A stretch of DNA of 64,000 nucleotides from NCBI GenBank assembly GCA_938034445.1, contig CALHLD010000007.1:1-64000 (forward strand), given 5' to 3'. The notes under the pieces were generated by a model that did no database searches, was not told where the DNA came from, and saw only the letters and a program-made list of their open reading frames with translations. Position numbers and translations under genes: made by a program. Of this stretch, positions 26,509-36,859 are shown one piece after another (position 1 is the stretch's first letter; each line of letters begins with the position of its first letter). The stretch comes from an uncultured archaeon. GTDB taxonomy: Archaea; Thermoproteota; Nitrososphaeria; JACIWG01.

Positions 26509-27687
26509 TTAATGTGTAAGGTACCAGCATATAACATCTCTAACACTTCTTATATCCTCGAGCCACACGAACTCGTTCACGCCATGAAAGTTTGTATCAC
26601 TCCTTATTGGACCATAGCATATTGTCGGAATACCTTTGGCGCTAGTGTAACGTCCATCATTTCCGCCAAGTTCAGCTGCAACTGGAATAACTTTTCCCGT
26701 CACACTTTCAATAGCCTTTTTAAAGTTTTGAACTAGCGGCAGGCTTGGGTCTGTGTAATAGTTCCCTCCACTTAAGTCAATGTTTAACTCAATTTTATAC
26801 CTTTGATCTCCAAGGTCAACATTTGAAAGGAACCTTTCCAACTCTTCTTTCGCGTTAAACTCGTTTTCTTCAGGTATGAGTCTCATATCAAATGTTGCTT
26901 TTGCGACACCAGGTATTATATTGCTTTTAATTCCTGACTCAAGCATTGTTACAGAAAATCTTCCCCAAACCTTAGGCTTATATGAGCCTGGTGGTGCATC
27001 AAATTTAGAAAGCTTATTTTCTCTAAAATTCTTGAACTCCTCAAGCTTCACAACAAGTCTGCACATTCCCTCTAAAGCGTTTAAAGCCTTATGAGGGTAT
27101 CCAGCATGCCCTTGTATACCTCTAACAGTTATTGTTCCTGAAACTATTCCACTTGCACCAATGGACAATATTTCTGTTCCAGCATCAACAATTAAAGCTT
27201 CATCACCCTTTATTCCAACATCATTGATTAAATATCCAAGCCCAAGCTCTCCTCCAACCTCCTCATCAACTGTAGCTAATATCTTCATATTCACTTTAGC
27301 ACTTTTACCAACTTTTCTTGCAGCACCAAATAGTGTTGCTATCGCACTTTTGTCATCTGCAGCCCCTCTACCGTAGGCTTTACCATTTTCTAATGTTAAA
27401 GTAAATGGGTCATATTTCCATCCATTTCCTGCAGGTACAATATCGTAGTGTGCTATGCATAATAGTGTCTTTGGCGCTCCAACATCTAATGTTGCGACAA
27501 CATTTGGTCTAGGTGAATGGTCTTTAGCTTTATCTTTTGCATCAAATATTTCAGCTTTTAAACCAATCTTTTCAGCCTCATCCGCTATTGCTTCAGCGCA
27601 TTCGCGGTAAAATGATTTTTTTAAAGAATCAGTATTGTATGAGACGATCTTTTTGAGAAGATTTATTTCATACTCAAGGTCTTGCAT
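26509..27687 (-). CDS. M20 family metallopeptidase (ArgE/DapE-like)
   Basis: 392 aa. Di-zinc site motifs are AHYDIVPAG (about residue 79), GAADDKSA (about 110) and the catalytic DEEVGGELG (about 143); a dimerisation domain lies at about 180-290. Family members remove acyl or aminoacyl groups from N-acyl amino acids, succinyl-diaminopimelate or dipeptides. The sequence does not tell which. It converges on the radical SAM gene with no gap (stop codons adjacent). Confidence 0.9.
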   Translation of the reverse strand: MQDLEYEINLLKKIVSYNTDSLKKSFYRECAEAIADEAEKIGLKAEIFDAKDKAKDHSPRPNVVATLDVGAPKTLLCIAHYDIVPAGNGWKYDPFTLTLENGKAYGRGAADDKSAIATLFGAARKVGKSAKVNMKILATVDEEVGGELGLGYLINDVGIKGDEALIVDAGTEILSIGASGIVSGTITVRGIQGHAGYPHKALNALEGMCRLVVKLEEFKNFRENKLSKFDAPPGSYKPKVWGRFSVTMLESGIKSNIIPGVAKATFDMRLIPEENEFNAKEELERFLSNVDLGDQRYKIELNIDLSGGNYYTDPSLPLVQNFKKAIESVTGKVIPVAAELGGNDGRYTSAKGIPTICYGPIRSDTNFHGVNEFVWLEDIRSVRDVICWYLTH

Positions 27688-27780
27688 ATTCTGCCTTTCC
27701 TAGAATATTTTAATAAAGGTTACTCTTGAAAGATTTTTAAACAGGCTTTTATCAAAATCTGCCCTTGGAGAAGCTGGAAT

Positions 27781-29130
27781 TTGTCCACTAAAAAGCATGT
27801 GGTTGTTGTTGGTGCAGGTCCCGCGGGAATATTTACTGCACTTGAACTTTCAAAAAATAGTTCAGTTAAAGTTACAATCGTTGATAAGGGTAAAGACTTG
27901 GATAAAAGGTTAAAGTCCTCAGCTAACGGTATCTACTGTGGTTGGGGTGGTGCCGGCGCTTTCAGTGACGGGAAACTTAATTTTTCAACAGAAACAGGAG
28001 GTTGGCTGACAGATTATGTTGAAGAAAAGGAACTATCTAAAATTATTGAAAAAGTGGATAATATTTTCTTAAAATATGGTGCTCCTGAAAAAGTTTATGG
28101 TGTGGATGAAGACAGGATACTTAAAATAATGAGAGATGCTGCTAAAGCTGATTTTAGACTTATCCCAAGCAAGTTACGCCATCTTGGCACAGACCTTTGC
28201 CATAGGATTCTCCAGAACATTAGAGCTGAGCTAGAAAATAATGTGAATATTATGATGGAAACTGAAGTTAAAAATGTTCTTGTAGAAAATGGGTGTGCCA
28301 AAGGTGTTTTAACAGTCGACGATAAAAGAATTGATGCCGATTTTGTTGTAATTGCTCCTGGAAGAAGTGGAGCCGACTGGCTTAAGAGAGAGGCTGAAAG
28401 ACTTGGATTAAGTTCGAGTGTTAATCCTGTCGACTTAGGTGTTAGAGTTGAAGTTCCAGCTGAAGTTCTGGAACCCTTAACCTCAGTCTTATATGAGCCA
28501 AAGCTTATATATTACTCAAAGTCGTTTGACGATAAAGTTAGAACATTCTGTGTTAACCCATACGGTTATGTTGTGGAAGAAAAGATAAACGATCTTATAA
28601 CAGTAAACGGCCATAGTTATCAAACAAAGAAGTCTGAGAACACGAACTTTGCAGTTCTTGTTAGTACACAGTTTACTGAACCATTCAGAGACCCAATAGC
28701 CTACGGAAAATATATTGCAAAGTTAGCGAATCTCTTAGTCAATGGTGTAATGATACAACGTTTAGGTGATCTTGAGATCGGAAGAAGGTCAACTGAAGAA
28801 CGTATTTCAAGAAGCATCGTAACACCCACCTTAAAAACCGCCCGTCCTGGAGATCTAAGTTTTGTTTTACCAGGTAGATACTTGACTGATATAAGAGAAA
28901 TGTTAAAGGCGCTTGATAAGCTTGCGCCAGGCGTGTACTCTAATCATACTCTTCTCTATGGTATTGAAGTAAAATTTTACTCTTCAAGACTTAAACTCTC
29001 TAATTGTCTAGAAACTGAGGTTAAAAATCTTTTTACTATAGGCGATGGTGCGGGTGTATCAAGGGGGCTTGTTCAAGCCGCTGCCTCAGGATTGATTGTT
29101 GCTAACGAAATCCAGAAGAGGGTAGGATAG
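27781..29130 (+). CDS. FAD-dependent oxidoreductase, COG2509-like
   Basis: 449 aa from a TTG start with a GGAG ribosome-binding sequence about 10 nt upstream. An N-terminal dinucleotide-binding fold HVVVVGAGPAGIFTALELSK is followed by GWGGAGAFSDGKLN, typical of the COG2509 uncharacterised FAD dehydrogenases. Near the C-terminus LFTIGDGAGVSRGLVQAAASG completes the FAD site. The substrate is unknown. It is divergent from the M20 peptidase gene. Confidence 0.88.
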   Translation: MSTKKHVVVVGAGPAGIFTALELSKNSSVKVTIVDKGKDLDKRLKSSANGIYCGWGGAGAFSDGKLNFSTETGGWLTDYVEEKELSKIIEKVDNIFLKYGAPEKVYGVDEDRILKIMRDAAKADFRLIPSKLRHLGTDLCHRILQNIRAELENNVNIMMETEVKNVLVENGCAKGVLTVDDKRIDADFVVIAPGRSGADWLKREAERLGLSSSVNPVDLGVRVEVPAEVLEPLTSVLYEPKLIYYSKSFDDKVRTFCVNPYGYVVEEKINDLITVNGHSYQTKKSENTNFAVLVSTQFTEPFRDPIAYGKYIAKLANLLVNGVMIQRLGDLEIGRRSTEERISRSIVTPTLKTARPGDLSFVLPGRYLTDIREMLKALDKLAPGVYSNHTLLYGIEVKFYSSRLKLSNCLETEVKNLFTIGDGAGVSRGLVQAAASGLIVANEIQKRVG

Positions 29131-29199
29131 AAAAAGGCTTATGAATTGGCTATTTTAAAAAAGTTTATTAAATGATAATCTTTTACTAGACTTGATAAT

Positions 29200-29700
29200 T
29201 TGAGCGACGATTTCGATATATGGTTTAATAGGCGGAAAAAGTATTTTGAAGACTTTTTTAAAGCAATTGATAAAATTTTTGATGAAACATATAACCAACA
29301 TGAGCCAGACGATACTGATGAAGATTTAAAAAATCCTCCCGAAATTGGGCCGCTCTTTTATGGCTACAGTATTACTATTGGCCCTGACGGTAACCCTGTT
29401 ATCAAGGAATTTGGGAATTTGAATTCTAGGAGAAGGATTAGTGGAATTAAAGAGAGGGAATCTATAGTCGACGTATTCGAGAGAGACGATGATGTAAGGG
29501 TTATAGCCGAGGTTCCAGGTTTTTCAGAAGAAGATATAAAATTGGAGTTAAATGGAAGAATATTATCTATAAAGGTTAAAGTTGGTGATGAAGAAAAATA
29601 TTTTAAAAGTATACAATTACCTTCAAAGGTTGACCCTAGAACATTAAAATCATCTTACAAGAATGGTATTTTGGAAATCTCAATAAAAAAGATGTTATAA
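29200..29700 (+). CDS. Small heat shock protein, Hsp20 family
   Basis: 166 aa from a TTG start. The N-terminal half is acidic and variable (DEDLKNPPEIGPLFYGYSI). The alpha-crystallin domain occupies the last ~80 residues: SIVDVFERDDDVRVIAEVPG, FSEEDIKLELNGR and YKNGILEISIKK, with the conserved NGILEI element. It is an ATP-independent holdase. The C-terminal IXI anchor is not obvious. An AT-rich box (tttattaaat) about 35 nt upstream suggests a promoter and a short leader. Confidence 0.88.
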   Translation: MSDDFDIWFNRRKKYFEDFFKAIDKIFDETYNQHEPDDTDEDLKNPPEIGPLFYGYSITIGPDGNPVIKEFGNLNSRRRISGIKERESIVDVFERDDDVRVIAEVPGFSEEDIKLELNGRILSIKVKVGDEEKYFKSIQLPSKVDPRTLKSSYKNGILEISIKKML

Positions 29701-29705
29701 AAATT

Positions 29706-30134
29706 TTATATCATCTTGTATAGAATTTTATACGCTTCTTCTGGATCATCTGCTGAGGCTACAGCCTTTTCGAAGGGGCATACGTCTGTCCCACTCTTGT
29801 TCATAATAGCTTTAACTGTTTCATCATATAATATGCTTATACTATGTTTTGAAGCCAGATCTAAAGCTCCTTCACTTATAACTTTCGCATATATTGACTT
29901 GACTCCAGCCTTCAGTGAGACAAGTACTACCGCTTTTCCAACAACCTTGTCTGCGAGTGCGGATCCGACAAAATTCTCTCCATAGCTTTTAACAGCATCC
30001 AATATTCCTTTTATTCCACTTTCAAAGCTTTCATAGAGTATTTTCCCATTTTTTACTATTACAAATGATAGATTGTTTTTGAGTAAATGTTCTCTGGCTA
30101 TCCAAAGGTCGTTTGACAAGATATCACATATCAT
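29706..30134 (-). CDS. DUF1893 family protein
   Basis: 142 aa. The sequence fits DUF1893, a domain with a deaminase-like fold: LSFVIVKNGKILYES, ALADKVVGKAVVLVSLKAGV, AKVISEGAL, then GTDVCPFEKAV near the C-terminus. The conserved Cys in CPFE and the preceding region may form a metal or catalytic site. Family function is not known. It converges on the hsp20 gene and is divergent from the GDT1-like transporter gene. Confidence 0.85.
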   Translation of the reverse strand: MICDILSNDLWIAREHLLKNNLSFVIVKNGKILYESFESGIKGILDAVKSYGENFVGSALADKVVGKAVVLVSLKAGVKSIYAKVISEGALDLASKHSISILYDETVKAIMNKSGTDVCPFEKAVASADDPEEAYKILYKMI

Positions 30135-30212
30135 CTACTTTTTTATGTAATTTTAAACTTTTTAAACCGTTTTAGATGGAAGCTATGACGATGTAATACG
30201 GACCTGTATCCT

Positions 30213-30761
30213 TTGTTCTTCACTTTAGGGACTGTCTTCTTAGCTGAGTTTGGGGATAAAACACAACTCTGCACTCTCGCTTTATATATGAGGTATAAAA
30301 GTTTCTTTCCAATAATATTGGGTGCAATTTTAGGTTTTCTACTTGTAGACTCGATAGCTGTAGTTTTAGGCTTATTTTTAACGTCAATAATTCCTCTTAC
30401 CCTAGTTAGAATTTTTGCTGGTATTGTCTTTATAATTTTTGGAATATACTTTTATATTAAAAGAGATGAAGAATATTGTCCAAACAGTAGTCAAAAATCT
30501 CCTTTTCTTGCATCGTTTACACTAATTTCTACAACGGAAATGGGTGACAAAACTCAACTTATGGTTATTGCTCTTGCAGCAGCTTTCAATAACCCTATTC
30601 AAGTTATTTCGGGGGCAATGATTGCTTTAGTGAGCATATCCTTAATAACCTTACTCTTAGGCCGTAAGCTTTTGGAAAATTTTCCTATTAGAAAAATCAA
30701 GTTAATTGTACCAATTATTTTTATAATGGTAGGTGTTTTACAAATCATGTTTAACGAATGA
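30213..30761 (+). CDS. GDT1/TMEM165-like cation transporter
   Basis: 182 aa with about six hydrophobic helices. Each half carries the family signature: EFGDKTQL (about residue 12) and EMGDKTQL (about 109), the inverted-repeat E-x-G-D-K-T motif of UPF0016. Family members exchange Ca2+ or Mn2+ for protons across membranes. The TTG start at 30213 gives an N-terminal helix carrying the first motif. Confidence 0.9.
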   Translation: MFFTLGTVFLAEFGDKTQLCTLALYMRYKSFFPIILGAILGFLLVDSIAVVLGLFLTSIIPLTLVRIFAGIVFIIFGIYFYIKRDEEYCPNSSQKSPFLASFTLISTTEMGDKTQLMVIALAAAFNNPIQVISGAMIALVSISLITLLLGRKLLENFPIRKIKLIVPIIFIMVGVLQIMFNE

Positions 30762-30839
30762 GAAGATTTCATTTGTTGTGTAAAAAGATTTTTATTTATG
30801 GTGCATAAAATAGTGTCTGAATAATATGTTTGGTGCATA

Positions 30840-31964
30840 ATGGATTTGAAGAAAACTGGTGTAGCCTATTTACCCCTTCATGGTGGAAGATGTCCTCCTT
30901 GGCTATTCAGGAAAATGGTTAGACTTTCAAAGGCTATTTGTGAAATAATATTGCAGGATTTTGGGCGAAGAGAGCTTCTTAAGCGCCTCTCTAACCCATT
31001 CTTTTTCCAGTCTTTTGGTTGTGCTGTAGGATTTGATTATCATAGTTCAGGTTTAACAACTACATTAACTGGAGCATTGAAGGAGGCTTTAAGCCTTGAA
31101 GAACATGGTGTTGTTGTATGCGGTGGAAAGGGTAAAGCTTCAAGGTTAACTCTTGATGAAATCGAAAAATATGGTTCAAAATTTTCTTTTTCTAGTAAAA
31201 AGATAGATGATCTAAAATATTGTAGTAGGATTGTAGCGAAGGTAGATACTTCCGCAATACAGTCAGGCTATAATCTTTATCACCATGCTTTCTTTATTTC
31301 AGAAGATGGTTGCTGGTCTGTAGTACAACAGGGTATGAACCCTGAAAATAGGTTTGCGAGAAGATACCATTGGCTTTCTGAAAAGGTTCAAAGTTTTGTT
31401 TTGGAACCACATAGCGGTCTTTTCGGCGAAAAAATAGAGGATATCGTCTTAAATCTAACATCTTATAAAAGTGTTGACGCTCAGAAGGTTATAGTTGACG
31501 TTTCCAAAGAAGGGCCTTTAAAGGTTAGGAGTATGGTTAGCGAATTAAATGATAAATTGAATATAACTTTAATGGATTGGATATTTCCAGGTCAAAAGAA
31601 AATGGCCTTTAAGAATCTTGTAATGCCCGTTAGTGTAGACTGGAACGCGGTTAGGAGACTTTACGAATTTCAGCCAAAAAATTTTGAAGAAGTTTTAATG
31701 ACATATGGTGTTGGCCCAAATACCGTTCGCGCTTTAGCCCTAATATCTAATCTAATATATGGTGCTGAAATTGACTGGGAGGATCCAATAAAATACAGTT
31801 TCTGTGTTGGAGGAAAGGATGGTGTACCATATCCAGTTGACAAAAAAGCTTATGAAGAATCAATAAAGTTTCTAAAAGATGTAGTAGAGGGTTCTGAAAT
31901 TGGCTTAGACGATAGAAAAAATGCATTAAAAAGGCTGAACATTATCTTACAAAAAACATTTTAA
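30840..31964 (+). CDS. DUF763 family protein
   Basis: 374 aa. The chain begins GVAYLPLHGGRCPPWLF and contains QSGYNLYHHAFFISEDG and WSVVQQGMN, characteristic of DUF763 proteins, found mainly in thermophiles. A helix-hairpin-helix-like segment (YGVGPNTVRALALISNLIYG, about residue 284) suggests DNA binding. Biochemical function unknown. It lies 6 nt upstream of the thioredoxin reductase gene. Confidence 0.88.
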   Translation: MDLKKTGVAYLPLHGGRCPPWLFRKMVRLSKAICEIILQDFGRRELLKRLSNPFFFQSFGCAVGFDYHSSGLTTTLTGALKEALSLEEHGVVVCGGKGKASRLTLDEIEKYGSKFSFSSKKIDDLKYCSRIVAKVDTSAIQSGYNLYHHAFFISEDGCWSVVQQGMNPENRFARRYHWLSEKVQSFVLEPHSGLFGEKIEDIVLNLTSYKSVDAQKVIVDVSKEGPLKVRSMVSELNDKLNITLMDWIFPGQKKMAFKNLVMPVSVDWNAVRRLYEFQPKNFEEVLMTYGVGPNTVRALALISNLIYGAEIDWEDPIKYSFCVGGKDGVPYPVDKKAYEESIKFLKDVVEGSEIGLDDRKNALKRLNIILQKTF

Positions 31965-31970
31965 AACAAA

Positions 31971-32939
31971 ATGGTGTACCAAAATACTATGGAAGAAGTA
32001 TACGATGTCATAATAGTTGGTGCAGGTATTTCAGGTCTTACAGCTGGAATATATGCCTGCCGCAGGAAGATGAACACTCTTATTATATCGAAGGATATTG
32101 GAGGACAAGCCTTAATCGCTAAAGAAATAGAAAACTATCCTGGTGTCGAAAGGACTAGTGGTGCAGAAATTGTTCAAAAAGTTTATGAGCAAGCTTTAAA
32201 CTTCGGAGCACAAATCATTCAAGACGAAGTAGTCTCTGTAGAAAAGTTGGGTGAAGGAAATTTTAGGGTAAAAACATTAAAGGGCGAATATGTTTCACGT
32301 TCGATCATAATTGCCGCTGGAAAACTTCCAAAAGACCTTAAAGTTCCTGGAGAAGAAAGGTTTAAGGGTGGTGGCGTATCCTATTGCGCCACATGTGATG
32401 CACCCCTCTTTAAAAATAAGAATGTTATAGTAGTGGGCGAGGGTAATATTGCCCTTGATGCTTCACTACTTCTGACAAAATATGCTAAAGAAGTGAACTT
32501 GATAACAAAAAGAAACTCTCTTTCTGGCGATAAAGAGCTTATTGAAATGGTTTTAAACGCTCCAAACATTAAAGTCTTATATGAAACTTCTGTTAAAGAA
32601 ATTATTGGAACATTTAAGGTAGAAAAGGTTTTGGTGGAAACTTTAGGAAAGGGAATGTATGAACTTCAAGTTGATGGTGTGTTTGTGGAATTGGGGTATG
32701 AAGTTAATATAGAGCCCTTTAAAAATCTGGTGTCCTTCGATGATAGGAAACAGATAATTGTCAACAATAAAAATGAGACAAAAACGTCGGGTGTTTTTGC
32801 ATGCGGTGACATAACAGATACACCCTATAAACAGCTTGTAATATCGGCTGCAGAGGGGGCTAAAGCAGCTCTTTCAGCATACGAGTATGTTCAAAGGCTG
32901 TCGGGAAAATATGCTGTAACAATAGACTGGCATAAGTAA
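31971..32939 (+). CDS. trxB: Thioredoxin reductase (NAD(P)H/FAD type)
   Basis: 322 aa. FAD-binding GAGISGLTAG, redox motif CATC (about residue 140), NAD(P)-binding VVGEGNIALDASL (about 155) and the second FAD motif ACGDITD (about 278) are all present. It reduces thioredoxin; the thioredoxin-like protein at 21455-21790 is a candidate partner. In the NAD(P) motif the canonical GxGxxA is altered to GEGNIA, so the cofactor preference is uncertain. The first Met or Met7 could be the start. Confidence 0.93.
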   Translation: MVYQNTMEEVYDVIIVGAGISGLTAGIYACRRKMNTLIISKDIGGQALIAKEIENYPGVERTSGAEIVQKVYEQALNFGAQIIQDEVVSVEKLGEGNFRVKTLKGEYVSRSIIIAAGKLPKDLKVPGEERFKGGGVSYCATCDAPLFKNKNVIVVGEGNIALDASLLLTKYAKEVNLITKRNSLSGDKELIEMVLNAPNIKVLYETSVKEIIGTFKVEKVLVETLGKGMYELQVDGVFVELGYEVNIEPFKNLVSFDDRKQIIVNNKNETKTSGVFACGDITDTPYKQLVISAAEGAKAALSAYEYVQRLSGKYAVTIDWHK

Positions 32940-32957
32940 GCTATGCTACAATCGATT

Positions 32958-34277
32958 TCAAGATGTTAGGAGCCACTTCCATAATGGTGTACATTTTATA
33001 TTTTTATCATCTATTTTCAAATCTCCCTCATAGTCCCATGTCACAATCGACAGATTATTGCATTTTAATTCTTCAGAAGCTTTAACTAAGGCTCTTATCT
33101 CTCTCCTATCAATATCATCTTTTCCATACGCGTAGAATACTTGAATAAGTTCTTTTACGATTAATCCGTCCCTTACAACAAAATCTACTTCCATTCCATC
33201 TCTTTTTCCATACTCTTTCCAATAGGAAATGTTATCTTTACCGACCCTTCTTAAAAGCTCTGTTGCTACACAATTCTCCATCAGTCTACCAATACTTTTT
33301 AAAGAATCTGGAAATAGTACTCTAGCTATACCATTGTCTACCACATACAATTTTTTCGGATACTGTAATTTTTTCTTGATCGAATAGGAATAGATTTCGA
33401 AGGGGAAAAGAAAGAAGACTTCTTCTGAACATTTTAGAAAGTTTATTAAGGTTGCTTTACCACATTTTAAACCTAAACTTTTTAAGAAATTATAGATTTT
33501 GGAAACACTTACTTGTTTAGTGAAGCATGATACAGCATATCTTAGAAACGTGTCTAGTATGATTGGATCGAGCCTGTACCTTTCTACAAGATCCTTGTAA
33601 AAAATTGTTTCATAGTATGTTTTAAGTATCATCTCCTTTAGCTCATAATCTTCCGTCAAAACAACTTTAGGATATCCCCCAAATCTGATAAATTCTTCAA
33701 CAAACTTAAGAACCTTCCCCCTCTCCTCTAAATATCCCAAAATGGTGACATCTTCTAAAACAACCTTTTTTGCTTTCAAAAATTCTCTAAAATTGAATGG
33801 GAAGACCGTAAAATCTATACATCTCCCCCTTAACGCCGTAGCTATCTCTTTACTGGAGAGTTTAGACGACGATCCTGATATAAAAATTCTAAATTTTCCT
33901 GTATCATAAATTCTCCTTAACCATTTATCCCAATCTGCAACATTTTGAATTTCGTCAAGTAAAAGGTATATGGGCGATTGCTCTTCAGAAGAAAAAATTT
34001 GATAAAAAATTTTCATCATATCCTCCAAATTATTTGCATCAAGTCTTCTCAACCTCTCATGCTCAAAATTTACATATAAAATATTATCTTTTGGAATATT
34101 TTTTAGAATTTCATTAATTAACTGAAACATTCTAAAAGTTTTTCCAGCCTATCTTGGCCAAATAATTGCAACTATCATTGTAGGATCTAATGGAATCTTT
34201 AACTCTCTTTCCACAAGTTCAGGTAATCTTTTAATCTTCCATTCTGAAAGAACTATCTTAAAGTCCTCTTCTCTCAT
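32958..34277 (-). pseudogene. AAA_14/DUF4143 ATPase interrupted by a stop in Walker A
   Basis: From ATG 34277 the frame reads 42 residues to IVAIIWPR, then TAG at 34149-34151, then AGKTFRMFQ and on to 32958. The interruption falls inside the P-loop, where family members read GPRxxGKT. Downstream the protein is intact: LLLDEIQNVADW Walker B (about 60 residues after the stop), FISGSSSKL sensor and a C-terminal DUF4143 nuclease-like region (YWKEYGKRDGMEVDFVV). The intact gene would encode 439 aa. Restart at the ATG at 34130 would give a protein lacking Walker A. TAG ends many other genes here, so it is a normal stop. Probably a recent pseudogene. Confidence 0.85.
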
Positions 34278-34413
34278 AAATTGTACTGTAATAAAACAGT
34301 TTAATAAATATTTTGTTCTCCATTAGAACGATTTTAAAAAATTATTTGTGGGTCAACCATCCCCTATAATGTTTTTTTAAAATTTATTACCTTAGCTACG
34401 GTAAGGTGATAAT

Positions 34414-35715
34414 ATGACTGGATTATACGAGTTTATAGAAGACTTGTGGATTGCTGATTCACATGAGCACACTGTTCAAGAGGTTGAACGTGTCTCTTCA
34501 GAGGCGGATCCTCTTCAAATTCTCTTATCACAGTATGCGTCTTCAGACCTGATATCTTCTGGTCTTACGTTAGAAGACTATGTGCGAGCTCTCAACCTAA
34601 ATATTCCTTTGAAGGAACGTTGGAGGATCATAGAACCATTTTGGGCTAAGGCAAAGAATACAACATATTTTGAGGTTATTAAAGTAGCTTTGAATGACTT
34701 GTATGGCATAAGTGAGTTGGACGAAAACAGTATTGAAATGTTGTCTGATAAGATGAAGTCTTTAAACAAGGTCGGCTTCTACAGATTTGTTTTAAAAGAT
34801 AAGGCTAAAATTAGGGTTTCAATATATGATGGCATAGCTGATCTAGTTGATGTAGATAGAGAATTTTTTGCACCCGTAGTTAGGCTTGAAGACTTTATTC
34901 TTATAAGAAGTAGGGAGGATGTGAGGAGGTTAAGTGAGTCCATTAAAATTCCAATTCACTCGTTAAAGGGTCTTGAAAGTGCTTTGGAGTCTAAAGTCCA
35001 ATCAATCTTAAACAAGATAGTGGGGTTTAAAATAGCTTTAGCTTACAGAAGAGACATACATTTTGAAAAGACAACATTTAATGAAGCGGAAAAGGTTTTT
35101 AATAAAATATTGGGTTCAGAAAGGACCTTTATCAGATACACGAGCTCAGAGGGGATAAGGTTGACTGTATCTGATGAAGTTTCTGTAGAAGAAGCTCGTC
35201 CACTACAAAATTATATGGTTCACAGGATTCTTGAAATGGCAAGCAAATATAGGCTACCTGTACAGGTTCATACAGGTTTGCATGAGGGTAACCTTAACTT
35301 AGTAAGCAACTCTAACCCACTAAATCTTGCAAACCTTTTTATGGAATACTATGATGTAAAATTTGATGTATTTCATGGAGCATACCCGTATGTTCGCGAG
35401 CTTGCTGTCCTAGCAAAAAACTTTCCAAACGTTTATGTAGACCTTTGCTGGCTTCACGCTGTATCCTCTTCCTCTGCAAGGTATGCTTTAAACGAATTAT
35501 TGGATATGGTTCCCGCAAACAAGATTATCGGCTTCGGTGGAGACTATAAGCATGTGGAGGGAGTCTACGGCCACTCTAAGCTGGCTAGAAGGAATGTTGC
35601 TGAAGTATTGCAGGAGAAGGTTGATAGGGGAAGGTTTAGTTTGGAGGAGGCTAAAGGTATTGCAAAAATGCTATTGTATGATAACCTGCTAGAAGTCTTT
35701 AAATTAGATTTTTAA
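34414..35715 (+). CDS. Amidohydrolase, uronate isomerase-like
   Basis: 433 aa TIM-barrel hydrolase of the amidohydrolase_2/uronate isomerase type. Metal-ligand motifs are DSHEHT (about residue 15), QVHTGLHEGN (about 287), FHGAYPY (about 320) and the late Asp in GFGGDYKH (about 370). The length fits family members annotated as glucuronate isomerase-like amidohydrolases of archaea. Substrate unknown. It has an upstream AT-rich region shared with the broken ATPase gene, and a GGTGATA ribosome-binding sequence. Confidence 0.82.
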   Translation: MTGLYEFIEDLWIADSHEHTVQEVERVSSEADPLQILLSQYASSDLISSGLTLEDYVRALNLNIPLKERWRIIEPFWAKAKNTTYFEVIKVALNDLYGISELDENSIEMLSDKMKSLNKVGFYRFVLKDKAKIRVSIYDGIADLVDVDREFFAPVVRLEDFILIRSREDVRRLSESIKIPIHSLKGLESALESKVQSILNKIVGFKIALAYRRDIHFEKTTFNEAEKVFNKILGSERTFIRYTSSEGIRLTVSDEVSVEEARPLQNYMVHRILEMASKYRLPVQVHTGLHEGNLNLVSNSNPLNLANLFMEYYDVKFDVFHGAYPYVRELAVLAKNFPNVYVDLCWLHAVSSSSARYALNELLDMVPANKIIGFGGDYKHVEGVYGHSKLARRNVAEVLQEKVDRGRFSLEEAKGIAKMLLYDNLLEVFKLDF

Positions 35716-35781
35716 AACTGTCTCTTATTCTAAAATCGAAAAGTATTAGTTTAACCATATAGAAATATTATGTGATAATAG

Positions 35782-36840
35782 TTGAGGGAGGCAACTCTAT
35801 ATAGGAGGATTGAAGGTGATAGGATACAGTGTTTAGCCTGTCCAAGGTACTGTAAACTTTCTGAAGGTCAGGTTGGATTTTGTGGTGTTAGAAAGAATTT
35901 TGGAGGAAGGCTTATTCTTCTAGTCTATGGTAAGCCTATTGCTGTACACATGGATCCTATAGAGAAGAAGCCTTTCTCACATTATATGCCCGGATCTCAA
36001 GTGCTAAGTATAGGTACTGTTGGATGTGATTGGGCTTGCCAATACTGTCAAAATTATGATATAAGTCAAAGGAGGGCCATTGACGGTGTCGACCTTATGC
36101 CTGAAAGGTTGGTTAAGTTGGCTTTAGAATATGATGCTGACGGTATAGCGTACACATATAATGAGCCAACAATATTTGTAGAATATGCTCATGATACAGG
36201 TGTTCTTGCTAGAGAAAAGGGTCTATTTAATGTGTTTGTAAGTAATGGCTATGCTTCTCCAGAAAGTGTTAAGCTTATGCTAGATTTTCTTGACGCTATA
36301 ACCGTTGACTTTAAAGGTAATGGTGAAAAAAGGTTTTTGCAAAAGTATGCGATGGTATTGGATCCTGAACCAATATTCCAGACCCTTTTAGAATTGAAAA
36401 AGAATAGGGTTCATATAGAAGTTACTGACCTGATAGTTCCTAAAGTGGGTGATGACATAGAGGCTGCAAAAAGGCTTTGTAAATGGATATTAGATAATCT
36501 TGGAGAAGAAATTCCAATACATTTTCTAAGATTCCATCCTGACTATAGAATGCTAAATCTTCCATCCACTCCACTTGCGACGTTAGAAGCCCATTATAGG
36601 GTTGCTAAGGATCTAGGATTAAAATATGTGTACTTAGGTAATGTTCCAGGACACCAATACGAGAGCACCTACTGTCCCTCATGCGGTAAGAAGGTTGTGG
36701 GACGATATGGTTTTGATATAACTGAATGGAATCTTGTCGAAGATAATAGGTGCAAATTCTGCGGATACAAGATAAATATTGTAGGTGGATTAAATAAGAA
36801 GGCTTTACATTATTCTAGGTTCTATTCAATAGAACTGTAA
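35782..36840 (+). CDS. amrS: AmmeMemoRadiSam system radical SAM enzyme (AmrS-like)
   Basis: 352 aa from TTG 35782. An N-terminal Cys-rich segment ([21 protein letters not shown]) precedes the radical SAM cluster motif CDWACQYC at about residue 76. [13 protein letters not shown] and VSNGYASPE are typical of the family related to pyruvate formate-lyase activating enzymes. A C-terminal zinc ribbon ([13 protein letters not shown]...CKFCGYKIN) completes the AmrS architecture. The usual partner genes (AmmeMemoRadiSam proteins A and B) are not adjacent. Its reaction is unresolved for the family. Confidence 0.92.
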   Translation: MREATLYRRIEGDRIQCLACPRYCKLSEGQVGFCGVRKNFGGRLILLVYGKPIAVHMDPIEKKPFSHYMPGSQVLSIGTVGCDWACQYCQNYDISQRRAIDGVDLMPERLVKLALEYDADGIAYTYNEPTIFVEYAHDTGVLAREKGLFNVFVSNGYASPESVKLMLDFLDAITVDFKGNGEKRFLQKYAMVLDPEPIFQTLLELKKNRVHIEVTDLIVPKVGDDIEAAKRLCKWILDNLGEEIPIHFLRFHPDYRMLNLPSTPLATLEAHYRVAKDLGLKYVYLGNVPGHQYESTYCPSCGKKVVGRYGFDITEWNLVEDNRCKFCGYKINIVGGLNKKALHYSRFYSIEL

Positions 36841-36859
36841 CCTTTCTCCTCCTATTTAT

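Noticed and set aside
34149..34151. TAG read as pyrrolysine
   Set aside because: TAG terminates many genes in the window (for example hypC, the thiolase, herA), and the P-loop is not a known pyrrolysine site.
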